Assembly: GCF_017377395.1 (NCBI RefSeq)
Contig: NZ_CP061800.1
Span: 1,302,001-1,366,000 of the forward strand
Reading direction: 5' to 3'
Source of the DNA: Desulfonema magnum
GTDB taxonomy: Bacteria > Desulfobacterota > Desulfobacteria > Desulfobacterales > 4be13
DNA: 64,000 nucleotides
Shown in pieces: positions 1-8,556 of the stretch; positions within the stretch are counted from its first letter, which is position 1; each line of letters begins with the position of its first letter. Made by a program: the position numbers and the translations under genes. Below the pieces are notes generated by a model. That model had not been told where the DNA came from and made no database searches. It saw only the letters and a program-made list of their open reading frames with translations.

Positions 1-1
1 A

Positions 2-280
2 GCGGATGGAAATCAGGAGGAGATTTCAGTTACCCTGACAGAAGCTTCTGCAATAACTGCCGTGTTTGAAAGGATTGAACCGACTGAACCGTTCTCTTCT
101 GTCCCCGGGGATATTGATTCTGACGGTCATGTGACGCTGTGTGATGCGATCATGGCAATTCGGATATGCGCAGGACAGACAACAGGTTTCGTTGTTTTAC
201 AAAATGATATCAGCGGAGATGGAAAAATCGGAACAGAGGAAACAATATATATTCTCCGAAAGGTCTCTTGTGCCTTTTAA
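2..280 (+). CDS. C-terminal part of a secreted dockerin/EF-hand-type protein (partial at 5' end)
   Basis: The frame is open from the window edge, so the N-terminus is missing. The visible 92 residues hold two calcium-loop-like segments, GDIDSDGHVTLCDAI and NDISGDGKIGTEETI, each followed by a short helix. This is the Dx[DN]xDGxxxxxDA pattern of dockerin type I repeats. In this phylum such tandem loops end many secreted proteins and are not necessarily cellulosomal. A similar module starts the papain-like protease at 28282-29589. The upstream enzymatic or binding domain lies outside the window, so the function is unknown. Confidence 0.7.
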   Translation, partial: ADGNQEEISVTLTEASAITAVFERIEPTEPFSSVPGDIDSDGHVTLCDAIMAIRICAGQTTGFVVLQNDISGDGKIGTEETIYILRKVSCAF

Positions 281-362
281 CTGAAAGCTGCTATTCAGAG
301 CGGTTCGCATTTGAATTGGAATTTATGAGAGTATTGGCGGATCTGATTATCATGCAGAATCC

Positions 363-424
363 AAAAGTACAAGGAAAAGGGATAAGAAAAGGAAAATGGG
401 CTTATCCCCTTTCCTTGTACTTTT
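363..424. terminator. Strong bidirectional hairpin terminator
   Basis: Near-perfect 24-bp arms at 363-386 and 401-424 contain AAGTACAAGGAAAAGG and its complement around a 14-bp loop. An A-tract precedes the left arm and T5 follows the right arm. It lies 80 bp after the dockerin-type gene and could stop transcription from both sides. Confidence 0.6.
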
Positions 425-509
425 TGTGCAGGCCGGACCGCTGCTGAGACCGTTCACTGCTGTGATGAGAACGCTCCTGTCAGCAAAATTCGTCAGAGTC
501 AGTATTTTC

Positions 510-572
510 ACGGGTGTGTCCCGCCTTTTACACAAGGACAGGTTTTATGTGTAAAAGGCGGGACACACCCGT
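510..572. repeat. Perfect 24-bp inverted repeat preceding the 99-bp array
   Basis: The arms at 510-533 and 549-572 are exact complements (ACGGGTGTGTCCCGCC and onward) with a 15-bp loop. The right arm runs directly into the first unit of the 99-bp array. It could be the terminal structure of the same element. Confidence 0.7.
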
Positions 573-1152
573 TTTTTTGCCACGAAGACACGAAGGCACA
601 AAGTTTCACGAAGTTTCTCTGTGTCTTTGCGGCTGATTTTTTCGGATGTGTGAAAAGCGGAACCGGCCATTTTTTTCGCCACGAAGACACGAAGGCACAA
701 AGTTTCACGAAGTTTCTCTGTGTCTTTGTGGCTGATTTTTTCGGATGTGTAAAAAGCGGAACCAGCCATTTTTTTCGCCACGAAGACACGAAGGCACAAA
801 GTTTCACGAAGTTTCTCTGTGTCTTTGTGGCTGATTTTTTCGGATGTGTGAAAAGCGGAACCGGCCATTTTTTTGCCACGAAGACACGCAGGCACAAAGT
901 TTCACGAAGTTTCTCTGTGTCTTTGTGGCTGATTTTTTCGGATGTGTAAAAAGCGGAACCGGCCATTTTTTTGCCACGAAGACACGCAGGCACAAAGTTT
1001 CACGAAGTTTCTCTGTGTCTTTGCGGCTGATTTTTTCGGATGTGTGAAAAGCGGAACCGGCCATTTTTTTTGCCACGAAGACACGAAGGCACAAAGTTTC
1101 ACGAAGTTTCTCTGTGTCTTTGTGGCTGATTTTTTCGGATGTGTGAAAAGCG
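573..1152. repeat. Tandem array of six ~99-bp units
   Basis: The motif CCACGAAGACACGAAGGCAC begins at 580, 679, 778, 876, 974 and 1073, a period of 98 or 99 bp. Each unit carries the inverted pair CGAAGACACG.AGGCACAAAG and CTCTGTGTCTTTGTGGC, so every unit can fold. Copies differ at only a few bases, which suggests recent expansion. Long open frames on both strands here follow from the 99-bp period (33 codons) and are not genes. Related CACGAAGACAC motifs recur at 31610-31795 and 56146-56230. Confidence 0.9.
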
Positions 1153-1153
1153 G

Positions 1154-1373
1154 CTGATTATAACGGATTTAGGGGAGCCTCCGATTTCGGGAGACCGGCC
1201 GCAACTTTCCGTTTTTACAGAGAGCCGGACGGACTTTCCCGGAAGACGGCGGTTTCCGAAGGGGCAAATATCCCGGAGTTTCGGTTTCCGGAACCCCGGC
1301 ACGGACAAATTTCCTGTTTTGTCATTTAATAATTTCAGGAAGTTGTGCCCTCCCCTAAATCCGTTATAATCAG
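1154..1373. mobile_element. 220-bp palindromic (MITE-like) element, family CTGATTATAACGG
   Basis: Perfect 24-bp terminal inverted repeats at 1154-1177 and 1350-1373 begin CTGATTATAACGGATTTAGG. The core is GC-rich with no coding potential. Related full or partial copies are at 16491-16731, 36563-36747 and 60539-60570. No transposase is encoded, so mobilisation would be in trans. It ends 30 bp from the stop codon of the chemoreceptor gene. Confidence 0.8.
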
Positions 1374-1402
1374 GGCGTTTTCCAGCAGAGCTTTGTATGA
1401 CA

Positions 1403-3196
1403 TCATGTTTTTCCCAACAGCTTTGTCAGGGCCAGGACAAAGCTGTTCATGGAACCAGCATAAGTTTTCATTTCTTGCGCGGTTCCGGCCAGTTGCTCAC
1501 CGCCGGCAGCGAGATTCTGAATCACTTTGTCCACTTCACCCACGGCCCGGTTAATCTCACTGATCCCCATGGCTTGTTCATCAGAGTCATTCGCTACCGC
1601 TTTGACCATTTTGCCGATTCTGAGAGTGTCCAGTTCCATGACGCTGAATGTCTCATTCACCTCTGAAACGATCTTTGCCCCGTCCGTCACTTTCCCCACG
1701 GTCTCTTCAATAATATCACTGGTCTCGCATAATGCCTCCGAGGAGCGGACTGCAAGATTTCGCACTTCGTCCGCGACAATGGAAAAACCGGCACCCGCCT
1801 CGCCGGCCCTTGCGGATTCAATGGAAGCGTTCAAAGCCACCAAATTGGTCTGAAAGGATAACTCGTCAATAAGCTTTATGATCGTCTGAATCTTACGTGT
1901 GGCTGTCGTGATATCCTCCATAAATTGCAACAGCCGCGTCATGGACATGTTCGCGGATTCAATGTTTTTCACGGCGTGATTGGCAAGCCCCCAGGACTGA
2001 ACTGCGTTATCCGCGTTCTGCCGAACTTTCTCATTCATCTGCTCAAGCGCGGCAGAGGTTTGTTGGAGAAACGCTGCCTGTTCCGATGTCCCCTGGGAAA
2101 GCCCCTGGCTGGAGGATGAGACATGGCCTGCAGCCGTTATCACCCCGCCGGAAGAGTGTTCAAGCCCGCGAATGACACCCCGAACAGATTTGGTGACGGC
2201 CCGGCTCAACAGATAAGTAAACACCGTTACCGTCAGCATCACCAGAAGCGTGAACAGGCTTATTTTCAGGATACCTCCGGCAATCCGATCTTTCAGGGTC
2301 TGCTCTCCCTGTCTGGCTGAACGGGCGATATCCGCCTCCATTTCTGACATTATTACCAGCAGGGTTTCTTTCGCCTGATTCATCTCTTTGATCGCCACCC
2401 CCAATGTCCTGCCCTTAAAATGAAATTCCAAGATAAGTTCCCTGTAATGATCCACTTCAGCCCTGATCTGCTTTCCGTGGCTGAGAATATCCGGATCCGG
2501 AGAGGTCAGCGTGCGAAGCCTCAGACGGAGATCATCTGTCAGTGCGAGCATGGGATGCGCGGCTTTCTGTTCCATGGGCGACTCAAAATGTCTCAGATCT
2601 GCTTTCGCGAAATAAATCGCTATCTGCGGCAGAATCTCCCGGTATCCCGAGATCATAAAGGTGAGCTGTTCCATCACGGACGCGTCTTTTCCTTCAATGA
2701 TCTTATCTCTTATCTTTTTGGAAACAATGTCATTCACTTCAGCGAGTAGCGTGCTGATTTTCTGATCCGCGGCTTCGATATCCCTTCGGGCCTGATTGAT
2801 CTGTTCGCACTGCCCAAGGAGATTCCTGACTTTCTCCTCATAGAGACCGAGAGATGATTTTATGCGGGCATGATGATCCCCGGCCATGATCGCGGCGATC
2901 TCGCCGCGGAGACGCTCTCCTTCGGCGCTGAGAATATCCTCTCTGCCATAGAAGCGGCTCATCAGAAAATTGGTATCCGCAATCACCCGCGTCAGTTCTC
3001 TGCCCAGAACCGAGTTTCCGATCACCTGCTGTATCTCCCCGGAGAAAATGCGGGTCAGTTCCTTTTCCACATAGGGAAAGGAAAAAAAGACTGTGCCCTC
3101 GATGAGAATAAAGACCGTGCAGGTCAGCGCATTCATCAGGAACAGTTTTGCAGGAATGCTTTTATAAAATAGTGAAAAACGGCTTGCCATTTTCAT
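1403..3196 (-). CDS. Methyl-accepting chemotaxis protein
   Basis: A 597-aa inner-membrane chemoreceptor. From the chosen start it has TM1 (around ALTCTVFILIEGTVFFSF), a ~270-residue helical periplasmic sensor region, TM2 (ISLFTLLVMLTVTVFTYLL), a short HAMP-like linker and a cytoplasmic MA signalling domain. The CheA/CheW-contact hairpin reads FQTNLVALNASIESARAGEAGAGFSIVADEVRNLA over its length. The frame is open upstream into the preceding gene. The start at 3196 (MKMASRF) is chosen because it lies 16 bp after the upstream stop and follows AAAGAGAAG; ATG 3190 is equally possible. It follows the periplasmic binding protein gene directly, which suggests the two are co-transcribed and that the binding protein presents a ligand to this receptor. 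Confidence 0.9.
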   Translation of the reverse strand: MKMASRFSLFYKSIPAKLFLMNALTCTVFILIEGTVFFSFPYVEKELTRIFSGEIQQVIGNSVLGRELTRVIADTNFLMSRFYGREDILSAEGERLRGEIAAIMAGDHHARIKSSLGLYEEKVRNLLGQCEQINQARRDIEAADQKISTLLAEVNDIVSKKIRDKIIEGKDASVMEQLTFMISGYREILPQIAIYFAKADLRHFESPMEQKAAHPMLALTDDLRLRLRTLTSPDPDILSHGKQIRAEVDHYRELILEFHFKGRTLGVAIKEMNQAKETLLVIMSEMEADIARSARQGEQTLKDRIAGGILKISLFTLLVMLTVTVFTYLLSRAVTKSVRGVIRGLEHSSGGVITAAGHVSSSSQGLSQGTSEQAAFLQQTSAALEQMNEKVRQNADNAVQSWGLANHAVKNIESANMSMTRLLQFMEDITTATRKIQTIIKLIDELSFQTNLVALNASIESARAGEAGAGFSIVADEVRNLAVRSSEALCETSDIIEETVGKVTDGAKIVSEVNETFSVMELDTLRIGKMVKAVANDSDEQAMGISEINRAVGEVDKVIQNLAAGGEQLAGTAQEMKTYAGSMNSFVLALTKLLGKT

Positions 3197-3212
3197 CTTC
3201 TCTTTGCCTTTC

Positions 3213-4208
3213 TCATCCCTCGGAATGCTGACAATATTGCGGAAGGCCGGAGGCGGACATGATACGGACAATACCCTGCCATATCTCCGGGGTGAATATC
3301 TCCGGATACAGAAAACCGCCGATTCTGACCGCACCCTGTGCCAGTCTCAGTGTCGGGCGGGAGACCAAATGTTCCTCAATAATAAAGACCTGGTCTTCTC
3401 TCACAGCTTTGACATGCTCGAATCCCGGCTCGTTCTTAATCAGTTCCGCGGAGATGCGGTTCATCTTTCCTTTCTGAGCCAGATACACATCAATCTCATC
3501 TGCCAGTGAGAGAACCCGATGCTTTCCATAAGCCGCTATATTGCTTCTTTGCAGGGCCTCGGCATCGTTGCTCACATTAATTCCGCCGGCCATGGTGAGT
3601 ACAAAGAGCTGCATGGATGTCGGGGTGAACGTCCTCATCTTGCGATGGGTGGCCTCAAAATAAACCCGCTTGCGTTTTGTATTGGGAATGGTGTGCGCTA
3701 AGATTCGGATGTTCCGGATGCCCTTTTGGAAACTTTGGATCATATCCTCGGCCTTTTCCTCACGTCCGATGAGAACTCCCAGGGTCCGCCAATATTCATA
3801 CAGATCGTCAATGCCCACGGGCTGAATGGAGATGACCGAAATGCCCGCGTCTTTCAGGTTTCGCACAAACTCCGCATATTTTTTGGCAATCATTGGGCGG
3901 ATCAGCACCAGATCCGGCCGGGCTGAAATAATCTTTTCCGGATCGTCTTTATAACTGAACACCGGTTTTTTCAAGGCTCTGGGCGGATAAACCTCATAAG
4001 GCGTGACCCCGATAATCTCCTTATCCAGTCCCAAATCAAAAAGATTTTCGCTATGAGCCGCGTAAAGCGAGATAATCCGTTTAAACGGTTTGGTAATCTC
4101 AAACTGTTCTCCGGAAAGATCAGTAAAAATTCTCGACTGCCCGGCAGAAGCATGTCCCAAGCATAATATCCATAAGCATCCCATTGTAACTATGATAATT
4201 TTTTTCAT
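3213..4208 (-). CDS. Periplasmic substrate-binding protein, BtuF/FecB-like (PF01497)
   Basis: A 331-aa exported protein with signal peptide MKKIIIVTMGCLWILCLGHASAG. The body matches the helical-backbone binding-protein family for cobalamin and ferric siderophores: FKRIISLYAAHSENLFDLGL, GVTPYE, ARPDLVLI and a C-terminal lobe. The start at 4208 has GGAGAAAAG directly upstream; in-frame codons further upstream lack a ribosome site and would bury the signal peptide. No permease or ATPase gene is next to it; the next gene, 16 bp on, is a chemoreceptor. A cobalamin riboswitch on the same strand lies ~750 bp upstream, so a corrinoid ligand is a reasonable inference. A siderophore or haem ligand remains possible. 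Confidence 0.8.
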   Translation of the reverse strand: MKKIIIVTMGCLWILCLGHASAGQSRIFTDLSGEQFEITKPFKRIISLYAAHSENLFDLGLDKEIIGVTPYEVYPPRALKKPVFSYKDDPEKIISARPDLVLIRPMIAKKYAEFVRNLKDAGISVISIQPVGIDDLYEYWRTLGVLIGREEKAEDMIQSFQKGIRNIRILAHTIPNTKRKRVYFEATHRKMRTFTPTSMQLFVLTMAGGINVSNDAEALQRSNIAAYGKHRVLSLADEIDVYLAQKGKMNRISAELIKNEPGFEHVKAVREDQVFIIEEHLVSRPTLRLAQGAVRIGGFLYPEIFTPEIWQGIVRIMSASGLPQYCQHSEG

Positions 4209-4344
4209 CTTTTCTCCGATGTGTTGTGTTCGAAAAACCGCTGCGCTCTGTTTTCGCACTCCGGGTAATCTTTTTCTTAAAATCTGTACTTAACGATAAG
4301 TTTTCGATATTTGCCCGGGGAAGAAACCTGGATTTTTCTCACAG

Positions 4345-4640
4345 CATCAGTTCCTTCTCCCAGCGGAAAAAAGCCGGGTGTTGCGGTGAAGCAGAAAACA
4401 GCTCTCTCTCCGACTTTGCTTTTCGCCCATATTTGCCCCCCCATGAGGTCCACAATGCGTTTTGAGATGGTTAGCCCCAGGCCGGTTGCCATATTCACGG
4501 GTTGTGGACGCATCTGCCTGGGTGAAGCTGTCAAAAATCAGCTTTTTTTCTCCGGGGGAATGCCGATTCCCGTGTCCCGAACCGAAAACAGCAACGCGCC
4601 GGGGGATTTTCCCTCGGGGTCTTTCTTCACCTCCACACAG
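4345..4640 (-). pseudogene. Remnant of a histidine-kinase HATPase domain (frameshifted)
   Basis: On the minus strand the G1 region (LLFSVRDTGIGIPPEK) is in one frame, [18 protein letters not shown] in a second, and [17 protein letters not shown] plus [14 protein letters not shown] in a third. Together they rebuild the end of a hybrid sensor-kinase ATPase domain, broken by at least two small indels and lacking the N-terminal half. It sits between the riboswitch terminator and the binding-protein gene, so it may have inserted into a formerly compact riboswitch-gene arrangement. Confidence 0.7.
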
Positions 4641-4811
4641 TGTCGTACTTATGTTGCAATGCCAGAAAAAGTGTATGACAGATGTCATCCCTGACAATCA
4701 GGGATTCCAAGCAGGCGATCAGATCATTCTGAGAATATTTCATAAAAGTTCAAGAAAAATTCAGTGGCAAACGGAGAAATCCATCCGTAACCTCTTAATA
4801 TTAATAACAAA

Positions 4812-4850
4812 TAAAAAAAGCCCTTCAAGCTATAATAGCCTGAAGGGCTG
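4812..4850 (-). terminator. Intrinsic terminator downstream of the cobalamin riboswitch
   Basis: Read on the minus strand, AGCCCTTCA pairs with TGAAGGGCT (4841-4849 with 4819-4827), followed by seven T's and TATT. It lies ~115 nt past the aptamer's 3' end in the direction of transcription and is the likely expression platform, ending transcription when cobalamin is bound. Confidence 0.7.
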
Positions 4851-4962
4851 CACCCAGTTTGCTTGACCCTTGCTTATATATCTCCGCTCCCGGATATTGC
4901 CCGGGGAACGGAGCTGAAAACGCAACCATTCTGTATCCGCGCAGAAAGCGTTGCTGATTTTT

Positions 4963-5120
4963 TCAAGGCAGGTCTTCTGACTTCCGGCTCATCCTAAGCC
5001 CGCGCCTTCCCATCCGATTCAGGCCGGACAGTGGCATTTTGCGGGTTTCGTCCCCGGTCACAGCGGCGGGACCGCTCCTGATTCTCACAGGATTTCCTAT
5101 TAAGTATTCCAAACACCTTT
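4963..5120 (-). promoter_or_regulatory. Cobalamin (B12) riboswitch
   Basis: The minus strand shows the conserved aptamer order: AAAGGTGTTTGGAA at the 5' side, AGGAAATCCTGTGAGAATCAGGAGC, the CCGCCGCTGT core, then GCCACTG (B12 box), GGGAAGGC, GGATGAGCCGGAAG and AGACCTGCCTT at the closing P1 side. This matches the cobalamin riboswitch consensus in sequence and order. The first gene downstream on the strand is the BtuF-like binding protein, after a terminator and a kinase remnant. Confidence 0.9.
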
Positions 5121-5137
5121 AAAATATCATTTGTATA

Positions 5138-5166
5138 GAAATACCTGATACCAGATATTTTGTCAA
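5138..5166 (-). promoter_or_regulatory. Candidate promoter for the riboswitch leader
   Basis: On the minus strand TTGACA (5161-5166) is followed after 17 bp by TATTTC (5138-5143), about 18 bp before the aptamer begins. The -10 match is weak; TATACA at 5132-5137 would be too far for a standard spacer. Confidence 0.35.
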
Positions 5167-5329
5167 GAGGAATTTTTCAAACAAAAAACCCGGAGCTTTC
5201 TCCTCATATATATTGGGCTGAAATTATAACTAATTGTTTTTTATTTTATAAAATAAGGTTTGCAATCCCGTCTGAAATATTTTATCGGACTACTGTCTCT
5301 AAACATTTCGGACGAAGTTACAAACCCCA

Positions 5330-5830
5330 TCCGGCAAAATCCTGTCCGGCATTTCCGGCATTCGAAACGTTTCGGACGGGGTTGCAAACCCCGTCCGGCG
5401 TTTGAGGAAACGTTTCGGATGGGGTTGCAAACCCCGTCCGGCATTTGAGGAAACGTTTCGGATGGGGTTGCAAACCCCGTCCGGCATTTGAGGAAACGTT
5501 TCGGATGGGGTTGCAAACCCCGTCCGGCATTTGAGGAAACGTTTCGGATGGGGTTGCAAACCCCATCCTGCAAAACCCTGTCCGGCATTTCCGGCATTCG
5601 AAACATTTCGGATGGGGTTGCAAACCCCGTCCGGCATTTGAGGAAACGTTTCGGATGGGGTTGCAAACCCCGTCCGGCATTTGAGGAAACGTTTCGGACG
5701 GGGTTGCAAACCCCGTCCGGCATTTGAGGAAACGTTTCGGACGGGGTTGCAAACCCCGTCCGGCATTTGAGGAAACGTTTCGGACGGGGTTGCAAACCCC
5801 GTCCGGCAAACAAAAACCCCGTCCGGCAAA
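5330..5830. repeat. Tandem 43-bp palindromic minisatellite
   Basis: About eleven units of AACGTTTCGG.TGGGGTTGCAAACCCCGTCCGGCATTTGAGG spaced 43 bp apart (for example 5411, 5454, 5497, 5540). Two divergent units carry CATTTCCGGCATTCGAAAC near 5340 and 5580. Each unit has the near-perfect palindrome GGACGGGGTTGCAAACCCC plus GTCC. Because 43 is not a multiple of three, all frames give the same repeated peptide (CRTGFATPSETFPQMPDG and so on), which is not a real protein. Single diverged relatives lie at 16937, 51066 and 57815. Confidence 0.9.
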
Positions 5831-5977
5831 CGGAAAAAAGAATACACAGGTCCGATTCCGAAAGAACTCCGTGAAAAAATTTTCTCTTGCTATTTGTGAT
5901 AAAATATACTATTCATACTAATGTATGAGAACAGTTCAAATGATTAAGACATGAAAAGCTAAACTAACGGATTAATT

Positions 5978-7126
5978 ATGCCAGAACAGCAAATGCTCCT
6001 TGAAAAAGGGTCTTATGACATTCTTTTTCAGCAGGTCAATCTGGGAATCGTGGTTCTGAACACAGATTTTACCATTGTTGACGCAAACAAAACCTATCTC
6101 AAGGCAGTAAAAAAATCCAAGGCCGAGGTGGTGGGAAAACCCTGTCATGAGATTATCGGGGGATATAATATGCCTTGCACGCCTTCGCAGACAGGGTTTG
6201 AATGCCCCTTGGTGAAAACCCTGAGAACCGGCAGATCTGCTCATATCATCCACGAGTATCACACTTCGACAGATGAGACACGTTACTTCAATATTGCCAC
6301 CTATCCCATAAGGGATCAGAATGACACAATTGTACGAATCATTGAATTGTGGAGAGATATCACAAAAGAATTCTCATTCCGATGCGAAGAACGCATAAGG
6401 CGAATGGAGACGGATATGAAAAAGCTGATCCAGGAAGATCGGATGATTTCCCTGGGCAAACTGGTGGCGAGCTGTGTTCATGAGATAAACAATCCGATTC
6501 AGGGACTGCTGACTTTCAGCCATCTCATGCACACGATTTTGGAAGAAGGGGACCCGGGAAAAGAGGATTTGGAAAAATTTAAAAAATATGTTTCTCTGAT
6601 GTCCGGGGAATTGGAACGCTGTGGGCAAATTGTTTCCGGTCTTCTTTCCTTTTCCAGGGAATCGCCCATTGATTATGCAGAGGTGGATATCAATGACGTT
6701 CTGAACGCGGTGATTTCACTGACCCGTCATAAAATGGAGCTTACGGATATCCGTCTGGAAACAAAACTGTCCTCCCGGCCCTTAGTGGTAATGGGAGACT
6801 CCAATCAGTTGCAACAATGCTTTCTCAATCTTATTTTTAACGCGATTGAGGCCATGCCCGGGGGAGGAGAACTCCTCATTGTTTCGGAACAGGACAATGT
6901 GTCAAAAAATTTCCGAATAGAAATCCGGGATACCGGTTACGGAATTTCTGACGAGGACCTTGAACACATCTTTGACCCTTTTTTTACCACCAAGGAAGAA
7001 GGAAAAGGCACAGGTCTCGGATTGTCCATTGTTTACGGCATGGTAAAAAATCATGAAGGAGATATTCAAGTGAAGAGCCGGCAAGGAAAAGGAACTTGTT
7101 TTGTTCTGACATTTCCGAAGCTGTAA
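5978..7126 (+). CDS. PAS-domain sensor histidine kinase
   Basis: 382 aa, no membrane segment, so probably a cytoplasmic sensor. The PAS domain covers residues ~12-130 and has several cysteines (NMPC, FECP) that could bind a cofactor or sense redox. HisKA has the phospho-acceptor His168 in VHEINNPIQG. HATPase_c has the N box (NLIFNAIEAMPGGG), G1 (IRDTGYGISD), the F box (IFDPFFTT) and G2 (GKGTGLGLS). The start at 5978 lacks a clear Shine-Dalgarno, but no better in-frame start exists. The response-regulator gene begins 46 bp after its stop, so they form a two-component pair. The signal and target genes are not evident. Confidence 0.92.
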   Translation: MPEQQMLLEKGSYDILFQQVNLGIVVLNTDFTIVDANKTYLKAVKKSKAEVVGKPCHEIIGGYNMPCTPSQTGFECPLVKTLRTGRSAHIIHEYHTSTDETRYFNIATYPIRDQNDTIVRIIELWRDITKEFSFRCEERIRRMETDMKKLIQEDRMISLGKLVASCVHEINNPIQGLLTFSHLMHTILEEGDPGKEDLEKFKKYVSLMSGELERCGQIVSGLLSFSRESPIDYAEVDINDVLNAVISLTRHKMELTDIRLETKLSSRPLVVMGDSNQLQQCFLNLIFNAIEAMPGGGELLIVSEQDNVSKNFRIEIRDTGYGISDEDLEHIFDPFFTTKEEGKGTGLGLSIVYGMVKNHEGDIQVKSRQGKGTCFVLTFPKL

Positions 7127-7172
7127 TTTTGTCGCTTGTCAGTTGCAACTGCTGACCAAACAAAGGAGAGCC

Positions 7173-8522
7173 ATGGACCAGAAAATGAGCGTCATGATTG
7201 TGGATGATGAAATGATCGTCCGGGAATCCCTTTTTTACTGGTTTGAAAAGGCCGGGCATGTGACCGACACGGCTTCATCAGGGTCCGAGGCCCTGGAAAA
7301 GCTGGAGAAATTCCCCTTTGATATTCTGTTTGTTGATATGAAGATGCCCGGAATGAACGGCATTGAATTACTGGAAAAGGTTAAGGAGGAATATCCGGAT
7401 ACAACGGTGATTATCATTACAGCATACGGCTCTGTTGAGACGGCCATCGAGGCCATGAAAATGGGAGCCAGCGACTATCTGCTCAAACCCTTTAAGCCGG
7501 ATCAGCTCTCCCTTGTGATGGAGAAAATTATTCAGCATAAGAAGCTGGCGTCCGAATACAGATATCTCAAAGGACAATTGGAAGAAGTCACCCGTTTTGA
7601 CAACATTATCGGGCAGTCCCCTGAAATGAGGAATATCTTCAGACTGATTACAGAGGTTGCAGAAAGCGACGCGTCTATTCTGATTTTAGGAGAAACAGGA
7701 ACCGGTAAAGAGCTGGTGGCAAAGGCGATCCACGCCAAGAGCTATCGGAACCATTTTCCTTTTATTGCGATCAACTGCGGCGCACTACCGGACAGTCTTC
7801 TGGAAAGTGAGTTGTTCGGGTATCAGAAAGGCGCGTTTACCGGTGCCAGTCACTCCCGCAAAGGGTTTTTGGAAGTTGTTTCCGGGGGAACGCTTTTTTT
7901 GGATGAAATCGGAGATATCAGCCCAAAAATGCAGGTTGATCTCCTGCGTGTTCTGGAAGAGAAGCAAATCATCAGGGTCGGAGAAACCCGTCCCGTTGAT
8001 GTGGAGTTCCGTCTCATTTCCGCAACCCGGCGGGACCTTGACAAAGAGATGAGAGAAGGAACGTTCAGAGAAGATTTTTTCTACCGTATCAATGTGATTA
8101 CAATTCACCTCCCCCCTTTGAGAAAAAGAAAGGAAGATATTCCTCTCCTGATTCAGCATTTCCTGGATAAATACAGTCATGAGACAACCCGGCATGTGGA
8201 TCATGTCACCCGTGATGCCATGGAACATCTGAAATCATACGACTGGCCCGGAAATGTCAGGGAACTGGAAAATGCTGTTGAAAGAGCAGTGGTGCTTTCA
8301 AAGTCCCGGACACTTAAAACCGAGGATTTTTCTTTCCTCAGGCCCGTGTCGGATCCCCTGCTGAAGCAGCCGCGGTCCCTGCGTGATATGGAGAAGGAAT
8401 ATGTTTGCCACATACTTTCAGAGTATGACTGGAATATCACCAAGTCATCCGAAATTCTGAATATCAGCCGGGCAACCCTGCACAGAATGATCAGACGGTA
8501 CAATTTGCAAAGGACAAAATGA
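7173..8522 (+). CDS. Sigma-54-dependent response regulator, NtrC family
   Basis: 449 aa from the ATG at 7173, chosen for AAGGAGAG two bases upstream of it; the in-frame ATG at 7143 has none. The receiver domain has acidic pocket Asp10/Asp11-like residues and phospho-acceptor Asp55 in FVDMKMPG. The AAA+ domain has Walker A GETGTGKE (173-180), the sigma-54 contact loop GAFTGA (220-225), Walker B TLFLDEIGD (240-248) and the arginine-finger region FREDFFYRIN. The C-terminal Fis-type helix-turn-helix is WNITKSSEILNISRATLHRMI. It activates RNA polymerase-sigma54 after phosphorylation by the adjacent PAS kinase. Confidence 0.95.
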   Translation: MDQKMSVMIVDDEMIVRESLFYWFEKAGHVTDTASSGSEALEKLEKFPFDILFVDMKMPGMNGIELLEKVKEEYPDTTVIIITAYGSVETAIEAMKMGASDYLLKPFKPDQLSLVMEKIIQHKKLASEYRYLKGQLEEVTRFDNIIGQSPEMRNIFRLITEVAESDASILILGETGTGKELVAKAIHAKSYRNHFPFIAINCGALPDSLLESELFGYQKGAFTGASHSRKGFLEVVSGGTLFLDEIGDISPKMQVDLLRVLEEKQIIRVGETRPVDVEFRLISATRRDLDKEMREGTFREDFFYRINVITIHLPPLRKRKEDIPLLIQHFLDKYSHETTRHVDHVTRDAMEHLKSYDWPGNVRELENAVERAVVLSKSRTLKTEDFSFLRPVSDPLLKQPRSLRDMEKEYVCHILSEYDWNITKSSEILNISRATLHRMIRRYNLQRTK

Positions 8523-8556
8523 GAATCCCCAACCGGTCAGCAACTGCCACAGCCTT

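Noticed and set aside
508..1157. Several 66-161 aa open frames on both strands
   Set aside because: They are repeated peptides from the 99-bp tandem array; no start signals or family similarity.
5330..5830. CRISPR array
   Set aside because: The regularly spaced palindromes have no unique spacers; the whole 43-bp unit is repeated, and no cas genes are present.
5241..5921. Overlapping 160-190 aa open frames rich in PDGVCNP and GLQPHPK
   Set aside because: All frames give the same peptide because the unit is 43 bp long; it is a minisatellite, not a protein.
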